Positions 32,894-44,259 of a stretch of 64,000 nucleotides of DNA are shown one piece after another. The position numbers and the translations under genes are program-made. The notes beneath the pieces are model-generated. The model was not told where the DNA came from. It was given only the letters and a program-made list of their open reading frames with translations, and did no database searches. The DNA is taken from positions 806,001 to 870,000 of the forward strand of contig JACONQ010000012.1 in the NCBI GenBank assembly GCA_014281115.1, in the 5' to 3' direction. Each line of letters starts with the position of its first letter. Position 1 is the stretch's first letter. This DNA comes from Laburnicola sp. R22_1. Lineage: Eukaryota; Ascomycota; Dothideomycetes; Pleosporales; Didymosphaeriaceae.

Positions 32894-35800
32894 ATGGCGC
32901 AACAACTATACCGCGATCCCACAGTAACGCTGAGGGATTATACCGACTATATGGAATGGATAACGCAGCTGTAGGCGAGATGCGTTGTCTACAACATCTG
33001 GGATAAGGTTAATCCAAAGTCAACAGTCCCGCTAATATTAAGACTAGTAGTTGTTAGAGCTCCGGTAGTTGCTAATTACACACCAGCCGCGAACGTCGAA
33101 ATCCCAACAAGACTAACCGCGCTGTTAGCAACTGGACAGAAGGCGTTTAAGGAAGACCTTGAATATTACAAGATTCTTATCGAATAATACAAGAACGACC
33201 AGCACGACTTTAAGAAGGAATAAGCAAGCCTCTAACACATCGTAGCATTTATCTAGTCGACTATATCCCCACACCTATTGCGCACGTGCTGCCTACTAGA
33301 GAAGCCACTACAACAATGGATTACAGACCTACAACTAACAGTTAGAGTTAACGAACAAATCGAACAAGAACAAGCTCGCGAGCGATATCTTGCCTTACTA
33401 AGGCCAATAAGGAGCGCGTCGCAATGGGACACATGGCTAGCAGAGTACGACCAAGCAGCCACTAAGGCGGAGACATATTAAGTCGCCAAGCTATTACAAT
33501 TAAATGTGATTACAAAAGACTTCCTAGCAGCTGTGAACAAAGTTGCTCCTATATAGTCTATAAACTTTTAAGATAATAGTCGATTTGCAACTGGCATAAG
33601 CCAGAAGGAGATAATAAAACGCTTCTAAGAACACATAATAACAAACCATCCCCTTAGATTAGGGAAGCACAAAGCAGCTTTTGTAACTAATAATGCATTA
33701 TTTCTCGCTGAAGGTGGTGCAACCACCTAGGGCAATGACAGGGACGCCTCTTATGCCGAAAGCGCGCTATCTAACTAAAACTGGGGCAGACCCCGTAATT
33801 AACGTACAGCTGACAAGAAAGATGTCAAGCTCAAGCGGCCTTTAGATTAAGAGCTAGCTATGACAGAAGGAGTAAAATGTCCTGCCTGTGGACAACGCCA
33901 CAGTATTAGGGACTGCTATTATGTTAACCTAGACAAAGCTCCTAAGTAGTAGAAACCTAATAAGATTATAAATAAGCTTATTAACTTTAAGTGTAAGAAC
34001 GACGCAACTTTCCAAGGGCTAATCCGCGGACAAAGCAGAACCTAATCACAAACACCAATTATCAAACAATCGCACACGCCCACACCTGAGATCCTCAAGT
34101 CCCCTAAGGACTAACTAGAGGGGCGGAGAATATTAAACGTTAACGCTGCGTTTATATTAGCGCTAATAGGAACAGAAGTGTCTAATTACCTACTAAAGCG
34201 CTTGTTTATTCTTAATTTAGGATTAACTTGCTATATTACGAACAACCCCAACCATATCTATAACTTCCGTCTACCTACGTCTAGAGATTATATATAGGCT
34301 GGGAATACAAAGATATGGATAAAAGGCTACAGCTCTATTAACTTAACACTAAGAGGTTAACATGGAACAACTACATTAATTCTACATAATATGGCTATCT
34401 GTCTAGACCTCCTATGCAACCTAGTCTCCTTTTAACTACTAAGGTATAGAGGAATCTGGTGGGATACGCAAACAGACCCAACTACGCTAAAAGGACTAGA
34501 CAATAAGGTTATTAGAAAACTATCTAAGATATACAGTTAATAGGTACTTAAGTATAATCCGCTACCACCCACTTTATATCACATCCGCAAGAATACATCA
34601 CGAACAAAAGGAGCACCATAAAGGGCCTTAGCCAAATTATAGTATAAGAGACTAGAACACTCTAGACTAGTAGCTATCGAACATCTTGTGCAGCAAGCTG
34701 AAGGGGTGCGAGTTAAGGGAGTTACAATAGTTTAATGCGACTCCTATAGGAAAGCAAAGATCTGGCGACAAATTAGCCAAGCACCACAAATCAACAATAA
34801 AGGACTAGGAGAAAGACTAGCTATTGACTTTCATGCCTACAAGGCGCAAAGTAGCACTGGCGAAAGGAGCCAGATGCTTATTACTAATAGGTACTCAGGC
34901 CTGCAATAGGACTTTTATTTTAAAGACAATCAACTAGCAAAGTTGGTTATTCAAGTTCTATTAAACTTCTTTCTTTTCCTTAAAAACTATTACAATATTA
35001 CGGTTAAGGTTATTAAAGCGGACAACGAGATTACAATGGTGAAACCGGAAATCGAGCGCTAGTTAGCATTACAAGGAATTACTATCGAGCCTTCTGCCCT
35101 AGATACATAAGCTTAAAATGGAGGTGCTGAACGCTTAGGGGGTGTGAACAAAGAGAAATCGCGTGCAATGCGACTTGACGCTAACCTATCCTGGGAACTG
35201 TGGCCTGAAGTGACGAGAGCCGTAGTATACCTCTACAATTGAACACTGAATTATGCGAACAACTAGAAAACGCCATACAAGATATTCTTCACACGAGTCG
35301 CGTTTAGTAATGGGATTGTCACTTTACTACGAAAACCCAACCTCGCCTATCTAAAGGCGTACGGCTGCAAGGCATTTGCAATAACCGATGATACTCACTA
35401 AGGTAAATTACGCCTACAACGCCTTGATCTAAAGGCATGGATTAGTTATCTAGTTGGATACTAATTATTAAACATCTACTAAATATAGATACTGTCGCTT
35501 GGCAAGGTGATAAGCACCCAAGACGTTGTCTTCAACAAAGAGTTAGTATTCGACAGGAGGGTTGAGGACCTTATGGACAGTCTTATGCACAGCACGCTTT
35601 AAGAAATAGCAACGCACGTAAGAACTATTAAGCTACTAACTCCTACCCAACAACCACAGACAGACTCCTTTTATAAGGATAAAGCCGCTGTAGATTTGTT
35701 AGAACAATAAGACGAAGCAGATCCACTAGGTTACTATCAAGGAAGGAAGATTAGGGATAGCTACCCGACTCCTCCAACAACACCGCCACCCGTAGCGTTA

Positions 35801-37621
35801 CTTGTACGGTTGATAGCTAGAGACTAAACAAGTCTAACGCAATAAACGTCCTTAACAACTGTCCCCTGGGCAGCAGCTTTTATAGCGGGAACCCAAGCCG
35901 GCTGTGTTGGAAAATACAGAGGAGAAGTTATAGACAAGGCAAAGATAATAAGAATGCTTGCTAAAGGCTTAAAGCCCCATTAAAGTCAACTTCCACCTCT
36001 GCTAACGTGCCGGACCAAGCTTGAGGATTACCCAATGGGCGAGATATTTTAAGAGGCTGAACAAGTGCACCTTGTAAGCTACTAAGAGATAAAATTATGG
36101 TTAGAAATACTATTAAAGAAGATTAAACTAATAGGACAACAGATCCTTAACTGTATGTGGGTATACACCTATAAACTTAATAAGCACTATTGCTTACTAA
36201 AGTGCAAGGCGCGACTAGTTGTCCGAGGCGATTAACAACGTAATATTACCTCGCAAGACACTTACGCAGCCACGCTTGCTAGCTGGTTATTCCAAATAAT
36301 GATGGCAATAGCAGCTTACTATAATATAGAGCTTAAGCAATACGACGTAATAAATGCGTTTGTCTACGTAATAGTGGATTAAGAGGTTTACATAAGAATA
36401 CCTTAGGGCTATTAAAAGCCTAGAACAATACTGCAAGTAAACAAGGCACTATACAGCCTTTGTATTTTACTACTTCTCTAGTAGAAAGAATTCACAACGA
36501 CGCTTAAAGCACTAGGCTTCTAGATAGTGCCTTACAAGCTATGCTGCCTAATTAAGAATAGAGTTATTGTATTCTTCTACGTTGATAACATTATACTCGC
36601 GTATTACAAGGAGAAAGAAGAAGAAGCTTAACAAGCAATTAAGCGCTTATAAGACAAGTATACTTTTACTAGAGGAAACAACCTCTAATAGTTTCTTGGC
36701 ATAGAAGTTGTACGGGACCGAACAAACCGCAAGATTTAACTGTTATAGGCTGCCTACTCAGACAAGATTAGCCGATTAGCAGACAGAACGGACATTCGAT
36801 ATAACACTCCTATAGCTGCGATCGAATTACAGCCAAGGAAGGGGTTGGGAATGCCAACTAAGATTAACAAATTTTAACATAAGATTGGATTATTGCTCTT
36901 TGCTATAGTTACTATAAGGCTAGATATTGCCTTTACAACTTTACAACTGGCTTAATTTCTGTTAAACCTAGGGCCCGATCACTAAGACGCAGAAGACCAA
37001 GTTCTCCTATACCTTTAAAGCACAAAGCAGCGAGCCCTATAGCTTAGAGGTAACACTAAACTTTAGATTACAAGCAACGCATCCTTCGCTAATAACATAA
37101 TAGACTGCAAGAGCTCCTAAGGCTACGCTATTAAGCTCTTTAGTGGACTTATTGCCTAGAAGGCTAACAAACAAGATACTGTAATAACATTAACTACTAA
37201 GGCCGAACTGCTGGCTCTTTCTTAGGTAGCTAAGGAAGCACTCTTCGTCTTAAGACTACTCCGCGAACTCCAGATCGAACTAGACGCGCGCACTATCACT
37301 ATTTAGTGCGACAATAAACAAACTATACGCTTGGTAACTAAGGAGGTTTCCCGCCTCCAAACTAAGCTTTGTTATGTGGATATCTATAACTACTAGATCT
37401 AATAAGAAGTATCTAAGGGCAGGATCGAGGTGGAGTATATATAGTTAGCAGATATAATCGCTAACGGCCTTACAAAGGTGCTCCCTAGGAGCAAGTGGGA
37501 GGGTTTCCTCCAACAACTTGGATTGGTCAATGTGGAGACTAAGGAGGTAACGAATATTGTACCTCTTAAGGAGATTTAAGAGTAACTTAAAGACCTCACA
37601 ATAGCATAAGTACTAGCTTGA
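32894..37621 (+). pseudogene. Copia Gag-Pol polyprotein, RIP-inactivated
   Basis: One uninterrupted frame of 1575 codons from ATG 32894 (MAQQLYRDPTVTLRDYTDYM) to TGA 37619-37621, broken only by stop codons of RIP type. Order: Gag-like domain; CCHC knuckle CPACGQRHSIRDC (about 33880); protease whose DSG site now reads ILNLG; GAG-pre-integrase; integrase with D, D and E retained in AIDFHAY (about 34820), IKADNE (about 35010) and GGAERL (about 35125); RT with YDVINAF and YVDNII (about 36575, YVDD now YVDN); RNase H with TSNASFA (Asp now Asn) and LADIIANGLTK. Copia order (integrase before RT) is clear. Confidence 0.92.
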
Positions 37622-37644
37622 AGAGTTTCTAAGCTGAGGGGGTG

Positions 37645-37819
37645 TGTTAGATAGAACGAGCTGTGGTGAGGTTAGATCTATACAATCGAGCAGGGACTAC
37701 CTAGCTTGGCACACTAGCGAAGAAGTTAGAACCAGCTAAACACGGTTGGAACAGAACACAACACAATAATCATCATCCATTAAGACGCTACATCGCATTT
37801 TTTACCATCAAATCTGACA
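37645..37819 (+). repeat. Copia 3' LTR (175 bp)
   Basis: Same length as the 5' LTR; directly follows the polypurine tract. Confidence 0.96.
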
Positions 37820-38379
37820 GAGGGTTAGGTTAGGCATTTATACTATAATAATAGAACAAAGTAAAAATATTGCTAAAAAAGCCTAAAGATAAGGACTAGT
37901 GAACTAAAAGTATTAAATAGCTACTAGATAATAAGTAGTAGTTTCTTAAAAACTATAAAAGTTTAAAAGCGTAGCTATAATGCAAGAAGCTTATAAAGAT
38001 AGTAGCAATTATTTAAAGTGCTATTAAGGAAAAGGACTACAACTAAGTAATAAGAGTAAAAGTAAGTAGTAGTAGCGGAAGCATAAGGGAAATAGACGGC
38101 GACAAGGTCCTAGGAAGGCAGAATATAGCTTACTAGTTATAAGGGGAGATCTACTATAGAAGAGAGTTAATAAAATAGTTAGGTTAGTTACTATTATAAT
38201 TAATATTATTATTATTATAGTAAAAGAAATTATTAAAAAAATTAGTATCTACGCAATATAGTGGTTAGTTAAATAGCTAGTCTAGAATTACGTAATATTA
38301 TAGATTAACTCTAGGAGAGAAATATATATAGGTATGGTACATTTAATTAATATAACTAATAACTAAGTAGGCTAATAAA

Positions 38380-38500
38380 TAGGTTCGGAGTACCTAGCTT
38401 AGGTATAGAGTTAGGTTGGGGTCGTATAGACCCTAGGTATAGGTTAGGTTAGTTTGCACAGACTTCTAGGTGTAGATTAAGTTAGAGTACCTATTATAGT
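38380..38500. repeat. hAT left subterminal repeats
   Basis: GGTATAGAGTTAGGTTGGGG, GGTATAGGTTAGGTTAG and GGTGTAGATTAAGTTAG within 110 bp of the left end. The same word occurs inverted near the right end. Subterminal repeats are typical transposase-binding arrays of hAT elements. Confidence 0.8.
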
Positions 38501-38599
38501 TGCGTAACTTATATTATATAAAATTAATAGTAATAAGATTAGTAACTTTAGTTACTCTTTAAAGGTGTATAAGACAAAAGATCTAAGTAAAAGAAAAAT

Positions 38600-41300
38600 T
38601 AACGCTATTTTACTATTAATATATATATTTATTATATTTTATTATTACTAACACTATAGTAACGCTAAGGCCTTAACTACTTTTATAGTAGCTGCCCCTA
38701 GTAGAAAGAAGTTAGTAGCTTGCTATCTAAAACCTTAGAACCTTATATAGTTTTTATAGTCTTCTTATTAGCTAGCAGCTTATATAAATTATCCCTCGTA
38801 TCTAATAGTACTATATTCTCTAAATTGTCCTCCCCTATATTAAAATCTAATAACTTTATAAATTGCTTATTAGCTATTATAAACTTAACTATTATAACCT
38901 TTTAAATTATTTAAGTAGTAAGATTGTGCCTTTAATCCCTAATTATATTCCTACTAGTATTAAAGATGCGCTTAATACTTACCTATAAAATCTATACTAC
39001 TAGAGTATTCTTTATAATCTACGTAAGTTACAGGTAAAATATTTAATAAACTTTTTACTACGCTAGTATCTTAAACCTAGTATCTTTTTTAACTATAGAA
39101 GTACTTAGGTATATTTATTCTTCTATCTAAGTTAGGCCTAAGTTGTAATTAATATCTAGTGTAGCTAAACTTTAGCTAAAGGTAAAGAGGCTACTAGACT
39201 ATAAACTAGGTAGTAAAAGAGTCATTTAAAACTATTTACTGCCTTGTAACTATCTTAGGTTAGTATTTAAGACTAAAGTAGAGTTCCTAGCTATTAGGCT
39301 ATTCTAGTAATTAAGATACTCTAGGAACTATTAGTAGTATATATACTTATCCTAATTCTCTTATATTTTATTTTATATAACTATTAGTATATAACTATAA
39401 TAAATAGCTATAATTATAATATCTTATACGCTGTAAGCTTTTGTAAAGGATCTCATATTATTATATAGTTAAATAAGAAACCTTTCTTTCTACCTATTTT
39501 TAAGTAATACTTGCGCAACTTCTCTTATCCTATTTTAGCTATAGCCTATATAGCTTTTAGCTATCTAATATTATTTAACTCTTTAATAAGCTTATTATTT
39601 ATCTTATTTAGGAAATTAAAGAGCTAGTTATACATAAGCTAGATGTATAGGACTTAGGGTTTTTAGTTCTTACTTAGGAAGGTTATAGCCTTCTTAAACT
39701 TTTAAAGTATAGAAGTAATTAACTTAAGATATAATTATTCTAGGGCTAATAGTTAAAGTTTCTTAAGGTCTTTAAAGTCTACCTCTATAGTGTCGCTATA
39801 AGTAGAAGTGTTTAATCTCCTAGTTATCTTTATTATAATCTCCTTATCTAGCTATATATTAATATTCGTCTAAAGCTTTAGTGCGCGCTCGCATATATTA
39901 TGCGTAGAGTTCTATTCTATTTAAATATCTTAAATTATAGATAATTACTTCTTTAGCGGTGTGTCGCTCTGCGTTATAAAAAATTGCTTAAATTGCTATA
40001 GTAACTAGTTAATTACAATATAAGTAGTATAGAGCTATGCGCTAGTTAGTCTATAATAACTTTTAATAATAACTTTTATAATAACTTTTTATAATAACTT
40101 TTTATAATAACTTTTTATAATAACTTTTATAATAACTTTTTATAATAACTTTTATAATAACTTTTATAATAACTTTCTATAATAATAGCTAACGTACCTT
40201 GCAAAGAAAATTTAGGATAGATATCTACGCCTAAATTTTATTTATATATTACTACTGTAGTGTCTCTCTAGAGTTAAGATTAATAGACGCTAATAACTAA
40301 AGGTAATAGATAATATCTTAAACTATAAGGTTAATAATATAAGTAAGATATAGGATTATATTCTCTTTATAGTTCTAGGTAATATTCTTTTCTAATAGTT
40401 TGTGCTAGATACTCTAAGCTAGAGTGCTATTATTACTAGCATTATTATATATAATTGCTAGGAGCTTTTACGCAGTTCCTTTATCCTTATGGACCTATAG
40501 TATCTCTAATACTATTAATACTCTAGTATAGCTGCTACGCATTAGTAGAAAGTTAAGTAGCTTTTTTTAAGCTACTAAGTATTATTAATATAGTAACTAT
40601 TAATAGCTAGGAAGCTAAGGTAATTAGCTATAGACTACGCGTTAAGTAAGATAAAGAGTTTAGTTGCCCTACTAATATTGCTAAGAATAGCTGCTTTAGC
40701 AGCGTTAAATTTATTTAGGAATATCTAGCAGAACCTATATTAGCTAGTTATTATAGTATTAGGCCTAATAAAACAAAGAAAGTATTAAAAGAATAGTTGC
40801 TTTACTATTTAGAAGGACTAGTTATTATTAATTACTACCTATATAAGTTTAGTTTTAAATACATATAGAGAGTATATAGGATATAAAATAGCTATTTGCT
40901 TTTTTATACTAAGGAGTAAAAGTCCTTTTATAAATAGGCTTATTTTACTATATATATACTTAGGACCTTATATAGTTAATAGGGTGCTTAGTACTAATTA
41001 GCTAGGTACTAGTAGAGTTAACACCTAGGTGTTATAGTGTATAGCCGCAGTTAAAACAGAATATATATAGATAACTAGAGAGGTACTTTACACCCTCCTA
41101 GAATATAGTCTAAATAATACCTATATAAAGATAAGAGTTTTAGTATAAGTTATAGGTTTATTTATCTTTAGCCTATTAAGTATTAGACTACTATACGTCC
41201 TATATAGCAAATGTCTTTTTCCCTATCTGTAACTCTTAAAAGTCTAAAGGGAGATGTTAGATAAGACAAATTATCCTATTTCCTAACCTATTAGCCTATA
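38600..41300 (-). pseudogene. hAT transposase, RIP-saturated
   Basis: Minus-strand frame pieces in the order expected of a hAT protein. An RNase-H-fold entry reads FLAINSYYINN (about 40615-40580), matching the hAT FLAV.AHYID pattern. Later comes KLRKYYLK.GRKKGFLFNYAI.(L)DP.QKLTAYK (about 39530-39440), matching the KLKKYYSKT...GFIYNFATLLDP block of fungal hAT transposases. Stops are dense, and a simple repeat (40051-40190) interrupts the middle. The C-terminal dimerisation motif could not be read confidently. Boundaries are approximate. Confidence 0.65.
40051..40190. repeat. (ATAATAACTTTT)n simple repeat inside the hAT element
   Basis: About ten tandem units of TATAATAACTTTT, 12-15 bp each. 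It lies within the span of the hAT transposase frame. Confidence 0.88.
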
Positions 41301-41749
41301 GGGCTAGAATTCTATATCTAAGGAGAGCATCTAGTAGTAGGGTAACTAGTCTATTAATATAGGGCTATATATTAATTTCTAGGATAGGTGTAGCACTTAA
41401 TATAGCACTTAAGGATATTAGTATAATAAAAAGATATAATAACTAGTTAAATAGTTATTTAAGAGAATAGTAGTTTAAAAAGAGAATAGAATAAACTAAA
41501 TTCTATAATATTAACTATAGTAGTGTTTAACTAATATTAAGGTTAGCTAGAAATAGTGTGCAGCGTATAGTGTACTAATAATAAGTTAGTTTTAAATCTA
41601 GACTAGTATATAGCCCTTTATTGTAAAGTTAGTTTTAGGTAGCAATTAGCTTATTACTATACCACTATAGACGGTATCCTTAGTAACTAGTATATAATTA
41701 TTAGCTATAATAATTAGCTATAGTAAAACTATAACTGTAGCTTATCTTA

Positions 41750-42960
41750 TCCTATACACTAATTATTATCTAAACCCTTTTTAGCACCTACGTCCCCCTT
41801 ATTATCTAAAACCCCCTTAGTACCTAAGCCCCTCTTATTATTTAAACTCCCCTTAGTACCTAAGCTCCTAAAGTCTAAGAAACCCTTAAAGTCTATATTC
41901 TTATCTATAATATTAAAGTTGTACCTATTTAGCAGCTCCTAGAAATAAGTCTTAAGCTCCTCCCTATTATTCTTAATTTTCTCTTCATACTTTTTATTAT
42001 TATTCCCCTTAATATACGCCTTATTACTATTAAGTATACTATCCTTACTATAGTTAATAAGGTTAGTAAAAGGACTAGGCTTATAGCAACTAATAATTAT
42101 TAGTAAAGATATATAATAAATAAGTGTAATAAACTTATAACTATTTCTTATTAGTAACTATTACTAGCTCCTTAGTAATTAGATCTATATTATCTACGCT
42201 ATTATAGAAGTCCTCTTACTCTTTCTTATTAGTCTTACTTTTAAAGCTATTAGTCTTAAGCTTCCTTAGGCCTACCTTATATATATTACATAAGAGCTTC
42301 TTATATACACTACTATAACTAAAGATTTATTTACCTACATAACTCTATAGTGTAAGAGGGCCTTTCCCCTTCGTAGTAGCAATCTCACACTTAGCTAGGG
42401 CTATTTAGTAGGCCCTTAGATTAACTTTATTCTTAATTTTATTCTACTTTTTAAACACAGCTATTAGTTTTGCCTTTAACTAGTTGCCTACTCCTTATTA
42501 ATTAACTAATATATAATAATAAGATATAATAATATACTACTCTTTTAATTCTTATAGTAGGACTATATAAGCTCTTCTTCTTTCTATATGAGCTATTAAT
42601 ACTTTTGCGCTTTAGAGAGTAGTTAGTAGTTCTTATTATTATAAAGCTTCTTCTTAAGCTAATATTGTGCAGCTTAATTAGCTAATCTAGCAAAGTCTAA
42701 TACTTTTTCTTCTTTACTATAGAGTGTATTGCAAAAGCTTTATATAATAGTATAGATGCTATTACTAAGTGCACTTTTAAATAGCACTTTATAGTTAGTA
42801 GGATAACCTGTTTAAAAGCTACCTTATTTACAATATAAAAGAATAGTACTAACCTCTTTATCTCTAGATATAAAGCCCTATCTATATTAGTATATAGTAT
42901 AATAAAAGGCTATAATTACTAGATATCTTAGTAAGACCCTCCTACTTATTACGCTCGAAA
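41750..42960 (-). pseudogene. Second hAT-borne ORF, unknown function
   Basis: A minus-strand frame can be followed from about 42960 to 41750. Recognisable stretches: AKVLIAHIERRRAYIVLLQE, RAYQIALAKCEIATTKGKGP, SSVYKKLLCNIYKVGLRKLK and EEKIKNNREELKTYF. The C-terminus has imperfect repeats of LGTKG followed by LDNK (about 41880-41786). Composition is charged and mostly helical in appearance. I know no matching family. It lies between the transposase and the H3-like gene and reads in the transposase direction. Confidence 0.4.
41786..41880. repeat. Coding tandem repeat at the end of the second hAT ORF
   Basis: Four imperfect 30-36 bp units containing CCCCTTAGTACCTAAG and TTATTATCTAAA; on the minus strand these encode the LGTKG/LDNK repeats. 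Confidence 0.6.
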
Positions 42961-43265
42961 TTTACTAGTATTTATAGGCTACTACTTAAAAGGCTTTTAG
43001 AATATTAAGAGACTCTTCCTTAACAGACAATATAATATAGGGTGTAATAATAGTATATTATAACTATAGTTAATATTATAGAGATAATAAAAATACTATT
43101 ATTATTATAAAAAGCAGCTATAGGGGCCTATACATATAAGTAAGGCGCTAATAACACTAGCGTGTTTTCTTTACTTACCTTACTACCCTCTTAGCTACTT
43201 TTTTAATACTTTACATCCTTAACTACTATACAACCTTAATTTCTAAGATAATAGCACATACTAGG

Positions 43266-43795
43266 ATGGCTAGATACTCTAAACTAGTTACTAATAGATC
43301 TTAAGTAAAAAAAAAAAGCTACTAGCTACTAAGGCTACGCAAAAGGCGCCTCGCAAATTACTACCTACTACGCTAAAGAGAAAGCACTGCTAGAAGCTAG
43401 GCAATATATTATTATTATAGCTATTTATTATATATATATTCTAACAATATATAGCTATTACGCTTAAGAAAATTAAAAAGTACTAAAAGAGTATTAAGCC
43501 CCTTATTAGAAAAATGCTATTCTGCCACCTTATTAAGAAAATAGCGTAAGATAATAATAAGAAAGATTTGCGCTTCTAGTCTACTATGCTAGCTACTCTC
43601 TAAGAGGTAATAGAGGCTTTTCTAGTTAGAATATTTAAAGGTATTTCTTTATACTACTCTACTCCTACTATAAAATACATACTAATATCTCTAAATACTA
43701 ATATTAATGCTATTTATATAAAATAGGTTACTCTATAGACTAAGAATATATAGCTAGTAGATAGGTACTATAAGAAGTATATAGATACTAGGTAA
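43266..43795 (+). pseudogene. Histone H3-like gene with two introns, captured by the hAT element
   Basis: ATG 43266 (MAR) opens a basic tail with LLATKAT.KAPRK. A one-base slip in an 11-A run separates ATG from this frame. Two short introns can be removed: 43404-43454 (donor GT now AT,TTCTAAC branch-like motif, end TAG) and 43641-43694 (donor GTATTT, ACTAAT branch-like motif, end AG now AA). Splicing gives LGT|ITLKKI and IFK|DTN, matching H3 PGTVALREI and LFEDTN, both phase 1. The core reads KKYxKSIKPLIRKMLF, LIKKIA, KDLRF, LATL.EVIEAFLVRIF, then AIYIK.VTL and NI.LV to TAA 43793-43795. H3 family identity is strong. The tail is unlike canonical H3 and loop 1 has one extra residue, so a variant is possible. 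Stops replace Gln codons. Confidence 0.85.
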
Positions 43796-43964
43796 ATAGT
43801 TAGGCATTTAGTTAGGTTTAATATATATATTTAATACTAAAGCTATACCTTTACTATAATAAGTAAACGTAATAATTACTACTATAATAATAAGGATATT
43901 TTTTAGAGTAATTTACTATAAAAATTGCATATAGCTAATAAAAAATATAATTAGTTAGACCTAA

Positions 43965-44126
43965 TACAATCTAGTCTGTGCGACTCTAATCTAACCTATA
44001 GCCTATGCAACTTTAACCTAACCTATACCTATTACTAGCACAAAATCTATAGGTAGAGGTTGGGTTAGGGTTAGAGTCTTACGTAAGAGAACCTAATCCC
44101 AACCTAACCTATACCTATTTGCCAGC
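43965..44126. repeat. hAT right subterminal repeats with telomere-like word
   Basis: Several copies of AACCTAACCTATACCTATT in both orientations, plus GGGTTAGGGTTAG at 44062-44074. Mirrors the left subterminal array. Confidence 0.8.
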
Positions 44127-44259
44127 CTATAACTAAGTATATACGCTTATTATAGCTAGCTAATATCTCTCTTAGTAAAAGTAGCTAAAAAATACAATAT
44201 ATAATAATTCTCTACTTAGAGTTCTTAATACTTTAGCTATTTATATAACTTTTATTATT

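Larger units (their letters stand above)
32687..37819 (+). mobile_element. Ty1/Copia LTR retrotransposon, 5.1 kb, complete structure
   Basis: Two 175-bp LTRs (32687-32861 and 37645-37819), TG/CA-type ends (TGTCAGATAG...AAATCTGACA), a perfect 5-bp target duplication GAGGG (32682-32686 and 37820-37824), and a polypurine tract AAGCTGAGGGGG at 37631-37642. One long polyprotein frame lies between the LTRs. It is inserted into repeat X. It is less decayed than Gypsy-1. Confidence 0.96.
24345..38320 (+). repeat. Unclassified repeat X, copy 2, split by Gypsy-1 and Copia
   Basis: Composite of 24345-24588, 32184-32686 and 37820-38320. Removing the two retrotransposons restores the order seen in X copy 1. 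The retained frame after removal of the Copia element reads ILKCKALLYQDRGWVRHLYY-like sequence (stops shown as Gln) across the GAGGG junction, showing that the host sequence was coding. It starts near GTCCGCACTATATACAGAGA. The class of X is unknown. Confidence 0.7.
38368..44129 (-). mobile_element. hAT-superfamily transposon with accessory genes, 5.76 kb
   Basis: Ends TAGGCTAATAAATAGG (left) and, inverted, TAGGCTGGCAAATAGG (right); the three mismatches are G-to-A or C-to-T. Flanked by a perfect 8-bp duplication TAACTAAG (38360-38367 and 44130-44137), diagnostic of hAT. Both ends carry subterminal copies of GGTATAGGTTAGGTT. Inside are a hAT transposase (minus), a second minus-strand ORF and a plus-strand histone H3-like gene. 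All are RIP-damaged. The element is structurally complete. Confidence 0.9.

Noticed and set aside
38720..38905. 61-codon plus-strand open frame
   Set aside because: Hydrophobic low-complexity translation inside the hAT element; antisense to the transposase end.
44062..44074. GGGTTAGGGTTAG as an interstitial telomere
   Set aside because: Only about two units, inside the hAT subterminal array; better explained as part of that array.
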